Translations under genes and position numbers: made by a program
Notes under the pieces: model-generated
Databases searched by the model: none
What the model saw: the letters and a program-made list of their open reading frames with translations, nothing else
What the model was told of the DNA's origin: nothing
IMG/VR virus record: IMGVR_UViG_3300025674_000151
Location: 1 to 36,343 of that record
Reading direction: 5' to 3' (one strand)
DNA from: a virus
Length of the DNA: 36,343 bases
Shown: positions 5,754 through 14,743 of the stretch, in pieces
How the letters are laid out: each line of letters starts with the position of its first letter
Numbering within the stretch: the first letter of the stretch is position 1

Positions 5754-6093
5754 CAAGCCGCCACGACTGGTGGCCTTAGCTGGCGCAGTGTGGCAAGTGG
5801 GCGACAAGACTTGTCGCATCCCTGTTGAGGATAAGGATGACCCGAGCAAAGGTGAGTGGGTCGAAGTTCCCCTGGTCCGCTGCGATGTCTGTCTTCAGGT
5901 TGCCCCAACTTCGCCATGTCCTGACTGCGAAGTAACTGACATCCACCTTTACCCTGAACGAGAGTGCGACATTTGTGGTGGACCGTACCGCGACCGTGCG
6001 AACATCTTGACTTGCTCGCAGTCTTGCTCTACCTTGAAGGCCAACACTCACAACGCGAACTTCCAATACCGAAAGTTCAAAAACCCTGACTAA
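5737..6093 (+). CDS. Small protein with three CxxC pairs
   Basis: A 118-residue protein. Cysteine pairs occur as CDVC, CPDC, CDIC and a final C...C, giving perhaps two zinc-binding knuckles (about residues 49-92). The C-terminal segment (ECDICGGPYRDRANILTC) looks like a small treble-clef or HNH-type zinc scaffold but lacks the catalytic His-Asn-His, so nuclease activity is not claimed. It is the last gene before the integrase and probably co-transcribed with it; the 26-base gap to the integrase contains a strong Shine-Dalgarno site. Confidence 0.65.
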   Translation: MKDSDNKPPRLVALAGAVWQVGDKTCRIPVEDKDDPSKGEWVEVPLVRCDVCLQVAPTSPCPDCEVTDIHLYPERECDICGGPYRDRANILTCSQSCSTLKANTHNANFQYRKFKNPD

Positions 6094-6110
6094 CTAACAC
6101 ACTCACACTT

Positions 6111-6116
6111 AGGAGG
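6111..6116 (+). promoter_or_regulatory. Shine-Dalgarno site of the integrase
   Basis: AGGAGG lies 3 bases before the GTG at 6120. It is the first canonical ribosome-binding site in the genome, in contrast to the A/C leaders upstream. It fixes the GTG as the start. Confidence 0.7.
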
Positions 6117-6119
6117 AAA

Positions 6120-7190
6120 GTGAACAAAACCATTACACCTAGAGGTAACAGTTGGGAGGCGACGGTTCGACATGAGTCTCTGCCTTCTGGCCGTCTTCGC
6201 CGCTCATTCCGATGCAAGTACACGGCGGAAGCCTGGGCATCCCAAGCTCTCGCGGATGTCCTGAACGGGAAGCCTGTTGACCTTCGCCGTCTCAAGGCTC
6301 CCGCACGGGGGAAGACCCTGGAGGAGGGCATCGCCCATGTTCTCAAGCACCGCTGGTCTGGCACAAAGTCTGAGCAGTCGCACCTACTGAACACTCACGC
6401 GCTGATTGACTTCTTCGGGGCCACCGCCAAGCTGGAGGACATCACCGAGGATAAGGTGGAAGACTTCACCCTTCACCTGCGAGAGCAAGGTAAGGCGGAT
6501 GGAACCATCAACCGCAAACTGAGTTGCCTTTCGGTCATCTTGCGAGCGGCGTACAAGAGAGGGTGGATTGCCACTCGACCTGAGATAGGCCGACGCAAGG
6601 AGAAGCTGACCCGAATCAGTTACTACTCCAAGGCGGAGCAGCAGGAGATTACCAAGTGTTTCAACAGCATGGGTCTGCACCGCTATGCTGCCTTGTTTGG
6701 TTTCCTGTGCGACACGGGGCTTCGCATCTCCGAGGCACTGCGTTTACACTACTCGGACATTCGGCCCATCGATGGGGGAGACGATAAGTCTCGGCCAGCT
6801 ATCTATGTCTACGAAAGTAAGCACAGCGATAGCCCACCTCGTGCCATCCCCCTGACCAACCGTGCGTTTCGTGCGGTGTACCCACAAAGCGAGTCAACCC
6901 CCAGTCTTCTTGACGGGATGGCTGGCCCATTCAGCGGCCTGACCAAGAGGAGTTGTCGCAGTGCGTGGGACAGGCTCCGCAAAGCCCTATGTAAACAAGG
7001 TCAGCCTGACTTTATCTGGCACACCTGTCGGCACACCTTCTGTTCCCTGCTGGTACAAGCTGGTGAAAGCCTAGCGGTGGTCAAAGAGTTGGCTGGACAC
7101 AAGGACATTAGCACGACGCTTCGTTACGCACACCTTAGCCCACAGAACAAGCTGTCGGCCATCGACAAGCTGGAGACATGGACGAAGTAA
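6120..7190 (+). CDS. int: Tyrosine-family integrase
   Basis: A 356-residue tyrosine recombinase with all the catalytic residues visible: R202 in TGLRISEAL, K234, H301 and R304 in HTCRH, H327 in AGHKDISTT, and the nucleophile Y336 in LRYAH. An N-terminal arm-binding region (residues 1-60) and a core-binding helical domain (about 65-165) precede the catalytic domain. The start is a GTG with AGGAGG upstream. It lies directly before the RNA polymerase gene and overlaps it by 13 bases, the position known from integrase-bearing T7-like phages of marine bacteria. No matching attP can be identified without a host genome. Confidence 0.9.
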   Translation: MNKTITPRGNSWEATVRHESLPSGRLRRSFRCKYTAEAWASQALADVLNGKPVDLRRLKAPARGKTLEEGIAHVLKHRWSGTKSEQSHLLNTHALIDFFGATAKLEDITEDKVEDFTLHLREQGKADGTINRKLSCLSVILRAAYKRGWIATRPEIGRRKEKLTRISYYSKAEQQEITKCFNSMGLHRYAALFGFLCDTGLRISEALRLHYSDIRPIDGGDDKSRPAIYVYESKHSDSPPRAIPLTNRAFRAVYPQSESTPSLLDGMAGPFSGLTKRSCRSAWDRLRKALCKQGQPDFIWHTCRHTFCSLLVQAGESLAVVKELAGHKDISTTLRYAHLSPQNKLSAIDKLETWTK

Positions 7191-9541
7191 AGCTAGAGAA
7201 GCTGGCTGTTGACAAAGCCAAGCAGCGGTATCGGGCTACGGTTAGCCACTACAAGGAGAACCGTGAGGAATGCGAGACGGCGGTCGGTCGCCTTGCCTTG
7301 GCAAACCTTTCCCCCTTCGTAGAGGAGGCGTTAGATAAGTGGAAGGTCAAGGCGGCAACCCAAGCTGGCAGAGGCCACGCTGCTTTCCCTTTGTTGGATG
7401 CGCTGCCTCTGGAAACCACGGCGTTGCTGATTAGTCGGGCCATCCTGAACTCGCTGTCTTCTGCCAAGAGCATCACCGCTTTACACATGGCGGTGGGTTC
7501 GGCGATAGCCCAAGAGCAAGCACTTGATTGCTACCGTCGCCAGTCGCCTGAGTGGTTTGCTGTTATTCAGAAATCGGTGTGGAGGAATCGCGGTACTCAG
7601 CGACAGACGAACGCGATGTTTCAAACCCTGCGTAAACGCTTGGGTGAGCTAGAGAACACATGGACAACGGCGGACAAGTTACGGGCTGGGGTTGTGGGCC
7701 TGGACTTGTTCGTCGCTTCCACTGGTGTCGTTGAGATTCAAACTCGTTACGACAGCCGCCGCAACAGGAACAAAAGTGTGGTTGTTCCGACTGCATCTAT
7801 GATGGAGTGGCTGGAGAATGCTCACACTTTTCGTGAGGAGCTTCGGCCACTGTTTACACCGATGGTCAGCGAGCCTGTGCCTTGGACATCACACGATACT
7901 GGCGGGTTCCTGACTATCCCTACCACCTTGGTCAAGAGCCAAGCCGATTACAGTCACCTAACTCCTGAGTCTGCACCTGAAGTCTACGAAGCGGTCAACC
8001 GTGTGCAGTCAACTGGCTGGGCGGTCAACCAAGATGTCTTGAAGGTCGTCCGCCACCTGTACGACAATCAGGTCGAGCTTCCTGGACTGCCGACGAAGGA
8101 GCCAATCCCTTTGCCGACCAAGCCCACGGACATTGAGGACAACCCTGAGTCTCGCAAAGCCTACGGAGCGGCTAAGGCATGGGTACTGAACGCCAACAAC
8201 AAGCGCAAGAACAGGAAGCTAACGGTTGCGCGGCTGTTGCAGCAAGCGGAGGAGTACAGTCAGTACCCTGAGTTCTACTTCGTGCAGCAGTTGGACTTTC
8301 GTGGCCGTATGTACTCGACCTCGACTGGCCTGAACAACCAAGGTGATGACCTGAACCGCTCCCTGCTGAAGTTCTCGGTGGGTAAGCCCCTGACTACTGA
8401 CGAGCAGCGCAAAGCGTACAAGGTTCAAGGTGCAAACCACTACGGGTTGACTTCGGAAACCTTGGATGACCGCATCGCCTGGGTGGATAGCGCATCGGAA
8501 GACCTTGTCAACGCTGGACGCGAACCGCTAAACCACATGAGCTTTTGGTTGAGCGCCAAAGACCCCTTTCAGTTCATGGCGTGGTGCATCGAATACGCGG
8601 CCATTGAGGCTGACCCCTCGACGCCTAGCTCTTTGCCTTGCTCAATCGACGGCACGAACAACGGCTGCCAAATCTGGTCGCTGATTATGCGTGACCGTAA
8701 GACAGGCGAGGCCACCAACTGCACCGACCTGGGGAGTCCGCAAGACCTGTACGCCGATGTCGCTGCTGATGTCTCGGCCACCCTGGAGGAGAACTTCTTC
8801 GCTAGGGAGTGGAGGCGCATCGGCATCGACCGAAGCACCGTCAAGCACGGGGTCATGATTATCCCCTACTCTGCTACGCTTGCTGGGGTAGCCCATACTA
8901 TTTATGACTGGCTCCAGAAGAAGCGGGTGGAGGGGACCATCGACCCTTCATGGCGCAGCGATTACCAGGGGGCGAACTACCTAGCTAAACAGGTGTGGAG
9001 GGTTTTGCCTGACCACATCCCTGCTGTGCTGCAAGGCAAGGAATACCTCCAGAGTTGTGTGGGGCTGGCGTTCAAGCAACAGGAGGGTGTCTCCTGGACC
9101 CTGCCCACGGGGCTACAGGTCACCAACAAGTACATGAAAAAAGCCCTGCGGAAAGTCCGCACAAACCTGGGGCAACGCTACCATGTTAGTTATGTCCAAG
9201 AACCCACGCTTGGACTGAGCGGTAAGCGGCAGAAGCAGACCATTACCGCGAACTTCACACACAGCATGGACAGCGCACTGTTGACGAAGACCGTCTGCGC
9301 GGCGACAGCCGTCACGCACTTCAGCATGGTTCACGATAGTTACGGCTGCCATGCTGCCGACCTCCCTGTCCTCGCCCATGCCGTGCGCGAGGCCGCTTCT
9401 CAGTTGTTCAGCGTCGATGTCCTCCAGGACTTCCGCGACCAATTGTGTAAACAGTTGCCGGATATTGATTTCCCGCAACCACCTCAGCTTGGCGATTTGA
9501 ATCCAAGTGAGGTACTTCATTCCACCTACTTCTTTAACTAG
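7178..9541 (+). CDS. T7-like single-subunit DNA-directed RNA polymerase
   Basis: A 787-residue homologue of T7 gp1 (883 aa), somewhat short, mainly in the N-terminal domain. The catalytic motifs are clear: the DFRGR element at about 373-377; motif A with D491 in SIDGTNNGCQ; motif B with R552 and K556 followed by PYSA; and motif C with H719-D720 in MVHDSYG. It transcribes the phage middle and late genes from its own promoters. The start overlaps the integrase end by 13 bases, so the two are made from one message. GTTTACAC octamers lie at 7852 (plus) and 9445 (inverted). Confidence 0.95.
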   Translation: MDEVKLEKLAVDKAKQRYRATVSHYKENREECETAVGRLALANLSPFVEEALDKWKVKAATQAGRGHAAFPLLDALPLETTALLISRAILNSLSSAKSITALHMAVGSAIAQEQALDCYRRQSPEWFAVIQKSVWRNRGTQRQTNAMFQTLRKRLGELENTWTTADKLRAGVVGLDLFVASTGVVEIQTRYDSRRNRNKSVVVPTASMMEWLENAHTFREELRPLFTPMVSEPVPWTSHDTGGFLTIPTTLVKSQADYSHLTPESAPEVYEAVNRVQSTGWAVNQDVLKVVRHLYDNQVELPGLPTKEPIPLPTKPTDIEDNPESRKAYGAAKAWVLNANNKRKNRKLTVARLLQQAEEYSQYPEFYFVQQLDFRGRMYSTSTGLNNQGDDLNRSLLKFSVGKPLTTDEQRKAYKVQGANHYGLTSETLDDRIAWVDSASEDLVNAGREPLNHMSFWLSAKDPFQFMAWCIEYAAIEADPSTPSSLPCSIDGTNNGCQIWSLIMRDRKTGEATNCTDLGSPQDLYADVAADVSATLEENFFAREWRRIGIDRSTVKHGVMIIPYSATLAGVAHTIYDWLQKKRVEGTIDPSWRSDYQGANYLAKQVWRVLPDHIPAVLQGKEYLQSCVGLAFKQQEGVSWTLPTGLQVTNKYMKKALRKVRTNLGQRYHVSYVQEPTLGLSGKRQKQTITANFTHSMDSALLTKTVCAATAVTHFSMVHDSYGCHAADLPVLAHAVREAASQLFSVDVLQDFRDQLCKQLPDIDFPQPPQLGDLNPSEVLHSTYFFN

Positions 9542-9552
9542 AAGAAACACGC

Positions 9553-10191
9553 ATGACAAACAAACCGCAAGTACTGGCGAGTCCCAAAGGGGTTGCTCGC
9601 TATCCGTGGCTGACCCAGCCTGACTACGATTTTGCTGAGAAGTACAACTCGGCTCCTGAGTACAAGTGCCAGCTTGTCCTGAACAAGGCCGACAGCGAGG
9701 CGTTCAAGGCACAGTTGACTAAGGTTTACCAGGAGGCGTACAACACCGCTTGCCAGGAAGAGGGGAAGAAGCTGAAGCAATACAGCGAGTTCCCTTGGGT
9801 TGACCTTGAAGACCCCGATACTGGTGAGGCGACTGGCGAGACGGCCTTCAAGTTCAAACTGAAGGCGACTGGCGAGAACCGTCGCACTGGCAAGACCTGG
9901 GAGAACCGCATCGCTTGGCTGAACGCAAGCCGTCAGCCGATGGAAGTCCCGATGGAAAGTGTCGGTGGCGGCAGCGTCATCCGCATTGCCTTTGAGCCGT
10001 ACACTTGGAACGCACCGATTGGCTTCGGCCTGACGCTGCGTATCAAGATTGTTCAACTCATCGACCACAAGACTTATGTGACTAACTCCGACGAGTTGGC
10101 CAATAAGCTGTTCGATGTAGAGGGTGATGGCTTTCCTGGAGTGGAGGACTCCAGCGACAGCCCAGCGACCGATAGCGGCGCTGACTTTTAG
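9553..10191 (+). CDS. gp2.5-like single-stranded DNA-binding protein
   Basis: A 212-residue protein, close in size to T7 gp2.5 (232 aa), with a mixed beta-barrel-like central part containing conserved aromatic residues and an acidic C-terminal tail (about residues 185-212) ending in phenylalanine. The acidic tail with terminal Phe is the hallmark of gp2.5-type SSBs, used to contact the polymerase and helicase. It sits between RNA polymerase and the resolvase, as in T7, and its TAG overlaps the GTG of the next gene by one base. Confidence 0.8.
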   Translation: MTNKPQVLASPKGVARYPWLTQPDYDFAEKYNSAPEYKCQLVLNKADSEAFKAQLTKVYQEAYNTACQEEGKKLKQYSEFPWVDLEDPDTGEATGETAFKFKLKATGENRRTGKTWENRIAWLNASRQPMEVPMESVGGGSVIRIAFEPYTWNAPIGFGLTLRIKIVQLIDHKTYVTNSDELANKLFDVEGDGFPGVEDSSDSPATDSGADF

Positions 10192-10601
10192 TGGCGAGGA
10201 GTTACCTCAAGTTCACTATCCCCATCAACCCTGTGCCAGCTAGTAGGCCAAGGGTTTCAAAGTGGGGATGCTATTACAGCAAGACATACACCGCGTTTCG
10301 GAAGGCTGCACCAGAAGCAATCGAAGAAGCGGTACGAAACTCAGGGGTAGGTCGGGGTGACCTACCCTTGTCCCAAACAGTTGAGTGCGAGTTCGTATTC
10401 AACTTCAAGCAACCCAAGTCTACGAAGCTGGAGTACCCCAGGGCTGATGTTGACAACTGCCTTAAGGCGATTCAAGATAGCATCCAGGACATCATCCTCG
10501 TAGACGATAACCAAATCACCATAGTCAAGGGAGAGAAGCGATGGGCGGAGACGGGCCAAGAGGGTTTCATCGAGATGAAGCTACGGATAGTCGATTCCTA
10601 A
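10191..10601 (+). CDS. RusA-like Holliday-junction resolvase
   Basis: A 136-residue protein with the RusA signature: an N-terminal PVPASRPR segment (about residues 14-21), D86-V-D88-N89 followed by K92, and a downstream DD pair (D105-D106) with a Lys/Arg cluster. RusA resolves Holliday junctions as a dimer. It occupies the position of T7 gene 3 (endonuclease I), so it probably replaces that enzyme in resolving branched replication intermediates before packaging. The start is a GTG overlapping the SSB stop; the end overlaps the primase-helicase start by 61 bases. Confidence 0.85.
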   Translation: MARSYLKFTIPINPVPASRPRVSKWGCYYSKTYTAFRKAAPEAIEEAVRNSGVGRGDLPLSQTVECEFVFNFKQPKSTKLEYPRADVDNCLKAIQDSIQDIILVDDNQITIVKGEKRWAETGQEGFIEMKLRIVDS

Positions 10602-12166
10602 GGCACGGCCCGTGCGACGAGTGCGGCAGCAGTGATGCTAGAGCTATCTACTCTGACCACGAATACTGCTTTAGCTGTCGTTCACATACACAGACACATG
10701 AAACACCCAGCAAAGGAGGAAACATGGAAACGCTGACTCAACGATTCCTTAATGTTGAGTACGGTGACATCCCTAAGCGCAAACTGCGGGAGGATACCTG
10801 CCGTAAGTTTGGCTACGGGATTAGCGGCAAGTACCAAGTTGCCAGCTACCGAGATAAAGATGGACGGGTCGTGGCGCAGAAGCTCCGTGACTCTGAGAAG
10901 AACTTCCGCATTGTCGGCGACGCACGGCGGATGCAACTGTTTGGTCAGCACCTGTGGTCTGGCGGCAAGCAGCTTGTTATCTGCGAAGGGGAGGTTGATA
11001 CCTGCTCTATGGGTCAGGTCCAAAGCCTGAAGTGGCCCGTTGTCGGCGTACCGAACGGCGCACAGTCGGCTTCCAAAAGCATCCGCGACAACATTGAGTT
11101 TGTCGAGAGCTTTGAAAAGGTTGTGTTCATGTTCGACATGGACAAGCCAGGGCAGGAAGCTGCGGTTGAGTGCGCGGCACTGCTCAGTCCAGGCAAGGCG
11201 CACATCGCCCAGCTACCTGAAGGTTTCAAGGACATCAACGAGATGCTCCAAGCCAACAAGGTGCAGGAGCTTGTGTCTTGTATGTGGTCGGCCAAGCCCC
11301 ACCGCCCTGATGGCCTAGCGTTTAAGGATGAAATCTACGCTGCCGTGACGGACATGACCGAGGTGGAGGCTTACGATTACCCCTGGCCTGGATGGAACCA
11401 GAAGACCTATGGCTTACGCCGTGGGGAACTGGTCGTTGTCACGGCGGGAACTGGTATCGGCAAGTCCACGGTATGCCGTGAGATTGCTTACCACCTGAGC
11501 CGACAAACCAAGGTGGCCTACATCGCCTTGGAAGAGAATGTCCGCCAGTCTGCGCTTCAGTTCCTCGGTATCCACACGGGGAAAGCCCTGCACTTGAACT
11601 ACGACATCTCGGAAGACGAGCGTGACAAGGCGTTTGAGGAAGTGTTCGGCACGGAACACATCGTCCTCTACGACCACTTCGGTTCCATCGACCCCGATAA
11701 CCTGATGAAGAAGATTCAGTTCCTGGCTCACGCTGGGTACAAGTATGTCTTCCTTGACCACCTGACCCTGATGCTGTCAGGCGGTGCTGACCAAGGCGAC
11801 GAGCGCCGGCGGATTGACGCGGTGATGACCAAGCTGCGGCAGACGGTGGAGAACCTGAACATCGGTCTGGTTGTTGTCAGTCACCTCAAGCGCACCGAAG
11901 GTAGACCGATGGAGGAAGGTGGTCAGACCTCTCTGTCTCTGCTCCGTGGCTCGACTCAAATCGCTGGCCTTGCCGATATGTGCATTGGCCTGGAGCGTGA
12001 CCAGCAGGATGAGGAGAACCCTAACCATGTCCTTTGCCGTTGCCTGAAGAACCGATTCTCTGGCGACACTGGCCCGATGGAAACGCTGGTGTTCGACAAG
12101 AAGAAGATGCGCTTCTCCATCGTCAGCCCCAAACAGCCCGATGAACCAAAGCACTTTGATTTTTGA
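10541..12166 (+). CDS. T7 gp4-like primase-helicase (long form)
   Basis: A 541-residue protein with all parts of T7 gp4. There is an N-terminal zinc-binding module (C25, C28, C43, C46) for primer-site recognition. A TOPRIM primase core follows, with E149 in EGEVD and D199-M-D201. The RecA-like hexameric helicase has its Walker A at G303-T310 (GTGIGKST). The start lies inside the resolvase gene, after a purine-rich AGGGAGAGAA. A second, strong internal start at 10724 would give a form without the zinc module, as in T7 gp4B. It overlaps the polymerase gene by 26 bases. Confidence 0.9.
   Translation: MGGDGPRGFHRDEATDSRFLRHGPCDECGSSDARAIYSDHEYCFSCRSHTQTHETPSKGGNMETLTQRFLNVEYGDIPKRKLREDTCRKFGYGISGKYQVASYRDKDGRVVAQKLRDSEKNFRIVGDARRMQLFGQHLWSGGKQLVICEGEVDTCSMGQVQSLKWPVVGVPNGAQSASKSIRDNIEFVESFEKVVFMFDMDKPGQEAAVECAALLSPGKAHIAQLPEGFKDINEMLQANKVQELVSCMWSAKPHRPDGLAFKDEIYAAVTDMTEVEAYDYPWPGWNQKTYGLRRGELVVVTAGTGIGKSTVCREIAYHLSRQTKVAYIALEENVRQSALQFLGIHTGKALHLNYDISEDERDKAFEEVFGTEHIVLYDHFGSIDPDNLMKKIQFLAHAGYKYVFLDHLTLMLSGGADQGDERRRIDAVMTKLRQTVENLNIGLVVVSHLKRTEGRPMEEGGQTSLSLLRGSTQIAGLADMCIGLERDQQDEENPNHVLCRCLKNRFSGDTGPMETLVFDKKKMRFSIVSPKQPDEPKHFDF
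10715..10726 (+). promoter_or_regulatory. Internal Shine-Dalgarno and ATG for a short helicase form
   Basis: AGGAGG at 10715-10720 lies 3 bases before an in-frame ATG at 10724, codon 62 of the primase-helicase. Translation from here removes the zinc-binding module only. T7 gene 4 has the same design, with gp4B starting at Met64. This is a stronger Shine-Dalgarno site than the one at the long start. Confidence 0.75.
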
Positions 12167-13958
12167 CCTGGAGACGGACGGTCTGCTTGACTCCGTTTCC
12201 GTGATTCACTGCATTGGTGTGGTCAGCGAAGATGGCAGCTACAAGCGACTGTTCGGCCCCGATGAGATTATTGAGGGGCTGGATGTGTTGGCCGCTGCCG
12301 ACCGATTGATTGGTCACAACATCCAGGGGTACGACCTTCCTGTTCTCCAAAAGCTGCACCCTGAGTGGACCTTTGGGGGGGACATCCGTGACACGGTGAT
12401 TATGTCTCGCATCAAGTTTGCGGACATGAAGAACCAGGACTTCACCAGGGAAGACTTCCCCCCGAAGCTGATTGGCCGTCACTCCCTGGAATCCTGGGGA
12501 CACCGTTTAAACTTCTACAAGGGAGACTACGGTAAGCAGGAGAACGCCTGGGAGAAGTACACCGAGGAGATGGGGGAGTACTGTCTTCAGGACTGCGAGC
12601 TAACTCGGAGACTGTACCACCACCTAAAGCTCCCTGACTCCTGTGTCGAGTTGGAGCAGGGATTTGCAAAGGTACTCGACAGTCAGATGGAGGTGGGGTT
12701 TGAGTTCGATGTCGCCAAGGCCCAAGTCCTGTATGGGAAGCTGGTCAAGCGGAGAGCCGAGATTGAGGAAGAGTTGATATCGGTGTTCCCTGCGAAGGAG
12801 ACTCCGATGAAGACTCGCCAGTACTGGGTTCACCCAGAGACTCAGGAGCGGTACGCCCTTAAGGGTGACTGTCCCGCCAAGGAGCGAAAGCTGCTGGAGC
12901 CTGGGCCGTACAAGGTGAAGCGCGAGGAGTTCAACCCGAACAGCCGACTTCAGATTGCCGAAGCCCTGACCAATCACTACGGGTGGAAGCCTAAAGAGTT
13001 CACTCCCGATGGCCGACCAAAGGTAGACGAAAAGGTTCTATCCAAGCTGCACTTCCCTGAAGCAAGGCTGCTTAATGAGTTCCTGATGATTACCAAGCGT
13101 CTCGGTATGTTGGGTGATGGTGACTCGGCGTGGCTGAAGCTGGAGAAGCAAGGCCGCATTTACGGGCGCATCAACCACAACGGCGCGGTCAGTGGTCGCT
13201 GTACTCACAGCCGACCCAACATTGGGCAGACAACTGGCCTTGGCGCAGCCTACGGCAAGGAGTGTCGGGAACTGTTTACGGTCCCCCCAGGCTACAAGCT
13301 GGTTGGTGCTGACCTTGCTCAGGTGGAGCTTCGGATTCTCGCCCACTACACGGGGCGGTGGTCAGACGATTACACTAAGGCTATCCTTGAGGGCGACATT
13401 CACTCGGTAAACCAACACGCCGCTGGACTTGGCGATGACCCCAACGGACGGAGCAAGGCTAAGACTTTAATCTACTGCACCCTGTACGGTGGCGGTCCAG
13501 CTAAGATTGGTGAGACGATTGGCGTCAGCCCTGCGGCGGGGAAGAAACTTCAGAAGGCTTTCCTTGATGGGATGCCAGCCCTGAAGACCCTGATTGAGCA
13601 GGTCAAGGCCGTTGTCCGAGACAAAGGCAACCTTACGGGCCTGGACGGTAGACCATTGACCTGCCGCTCGGAACACTCGGCGCTTAACACTCTTCTCCAG
13701 AGTGGCGCAGCCGTCGCCATGAAGAAGGCAACGGTCCTGGCAAATGAGAAGTTTGCCGCAGCGGGATGGACTACCGAAGATGTAGCCCAAGTCGCACACA
13801 TCCACGATGAACTTCAAGTACAGGTCCGCGAACCGCTGGCCGAACAGGTTGGAGAGATTCTGGTGGAGTCGTTCCGTGAAGCGGGGCGGTTCTTTAACCT
13901 TCGCTGCCCTTTGGATGGCGATTACAAGATTGGAAACAACTGGGCGGAAACCCACTAA
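12141..13958 (+). CDS. Family A DNA polymerase (T7 gp5-like)
   Basis: A 605-residue polymerase. The N-terminal 3'-5' exonuclease domain is intact at motif Exo I (D9-L-E11-T-D-G). The polymerase motifs follow: motif A with D391 in DLAQVELRI, motif B starting R437 in RSKAKTLIYCTLYGG, and motif C with H555-D556 in HIHDELQV. T7 gp5 is 704 aa, so the protein is compact. Motif B has Tyr where many family A enzymes have Phe or Tyr, so nothing suggests altered nucleotide selectivity. It starts 26 bases inside the helicase gene. Confidence 0.95.
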   Translation: MNQSTLIFDLETDGLLDSVSVIHCIGVVSEDGSYKRLFGPDEIIEGLDVLAAADRLIGHNIQGYDLPVLQKLHPEWTFGGDIRDTVIMSRIKFADMKNQDFTREDFPPKLIGRHSLESWGHRLNFYKGDYGKQENAWEKYTEEMGEYCLQDCELTRRLYHHLKLPDSCVELEQGFAKVLDSQMEVGFEFDVAKAQVLYGKLVKRRAEIEEELISVFPAKETPMKTRQYWVHPETQERYALKGDCPAKERKLLEPGPYKVKREEFNPNSRLQIAEALTNHYGWKPKEFTPDGRPKVDEKVLSKLHFPEARLLNEFLMITKRLGMLGDGDSAWLKLEKQGRIYGRINHNGAVSGRCTHSRPNIGQTTGLGAAYGKECRELFTVPPGYKLVGADLAQVELRILAHYTGRWSDDYTKAILEGDIHSVNQHAAGLGDDPNGRSKAKTLIYCTLYGGGPAKIGETIGVSPAAGKKLQKAFLDGMPALKTLIEQVKAVVRDKGNLTGLDGRPLTCRSEHSALNTLLQSGAAVAMKKATVLANEKFAAAGWTTEDVAQVAHIHDELQVQVREPLAEQVGEILVESFREAGRFFNLRCPLDGDYKIGNNWAETH

Positions 13959-13963
13959 CACAC

Positions 13964-14743
13964 ATGAGTTCAAAAATAATCATCGACGGGGACATCTTCC
14001 TTTACCAGTGTGCTTTTGCCAGTGAGACAGAGGTCTGCTGGGACGCTGGGAAGAACTTCTACACCCTTTACGGGGAGCTTGGCCCTGCTCAACGGGCCTT
14101 CTCGGAACAGGTAGACAAGGTGGTGTCCACGGTTGGCGTGGATGACTTCATCATCTGCTTCTCTGGGAAGGACATCTTCCGCAAGAAGCTCGACCCTGAG
14201 TACAAGGCCAACCGCTCTGGGAAGCGCAAGCCTGTGGTCCTGGTCCCGCTTCGGGAGTACATCATGGAGAAGTACCGAAGCATGGCTGTCCCTCACCTAG
14301 AGGCTGATGACCTGCTGGGTATTCTGGCCCAGGAGGGCGACATCATGGTCACCTCCGACAAGGACTTGCAGACTGTCCCTGGGCTGCATTACGACCCCAG
14401 AAGCGAAGCCAAGAAGGGCGAGAGTGGGGTCTACCAAATCAAGCCCCATGAGGCCATCTACCACCACCTGATTCAGACTCTGACGGGTGACTCAACGGAC
14501 AACATCAAGGGCTGCCCCAAGGTTGGCCCTGTGACCGCACGGAAGAAGCTCCGCGCTGCCCCGCCTTCAGATATGTGGAGCCAAGTCGTGGGGATATTTG
14601 AAGAATCGGGGATGAATGAGGAATACGCAATCACTCAGGCCCGACTGACCTACATTCTCAGAGGCGACGATTACGACTTCCGCACTGGCAACATTAACCA
14701 CTGGACCCCCGAGACTTACAATGAATACGACCGAACTGTTTGA
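13964..14743 (+). CDS. 5'-3' exonuclease (T7 gp6-like, FEN family)
   Basis: A 259-residue protein with the acidic metal-binding motifs of the flap-endonuclease/5' nuclease family: DGD at residues 8-10, LEADD about residue 110, SDKDL about 130, and GDSTDNIKG followed by the H3TH-like VGPVTARKKL at 180-200. T7 gp6 degrades host DNA and removes primers. It starts 5 bases after the polymerase stop and overlaps the next gene by 23 bases, in the tightly packed replication operon. Confidence 0.85.
   Translation: MSSKIIIDGDIFLYQCAFASETEVCWDAGKNFYTLYGELGPAQRAFSEQVDKVVSTVGVDDFIICFSGKDIFRKKLDPEYKANRSGKRKPVVLVPLREYIMEKYRSMAVPHLEADDLLGILAQEGDIMVTSDKDLQTVPGLHYDPRSEAKKGESGVYQIKPHEAIYHHLIQTLTGDSTDNIKGCPKVGPVTARKKLRAAPPSDMWSQVVGIFEESGMNEEYAITQARLTYILRGDDYDFRTGNINHWTPETYNEYDRTV

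Noticed and set aside
5737-6093. HNH endonuclease
   Set aside because: The zinc-knuckle cysteines are present but the catalytic His-Asn-His residues are not.
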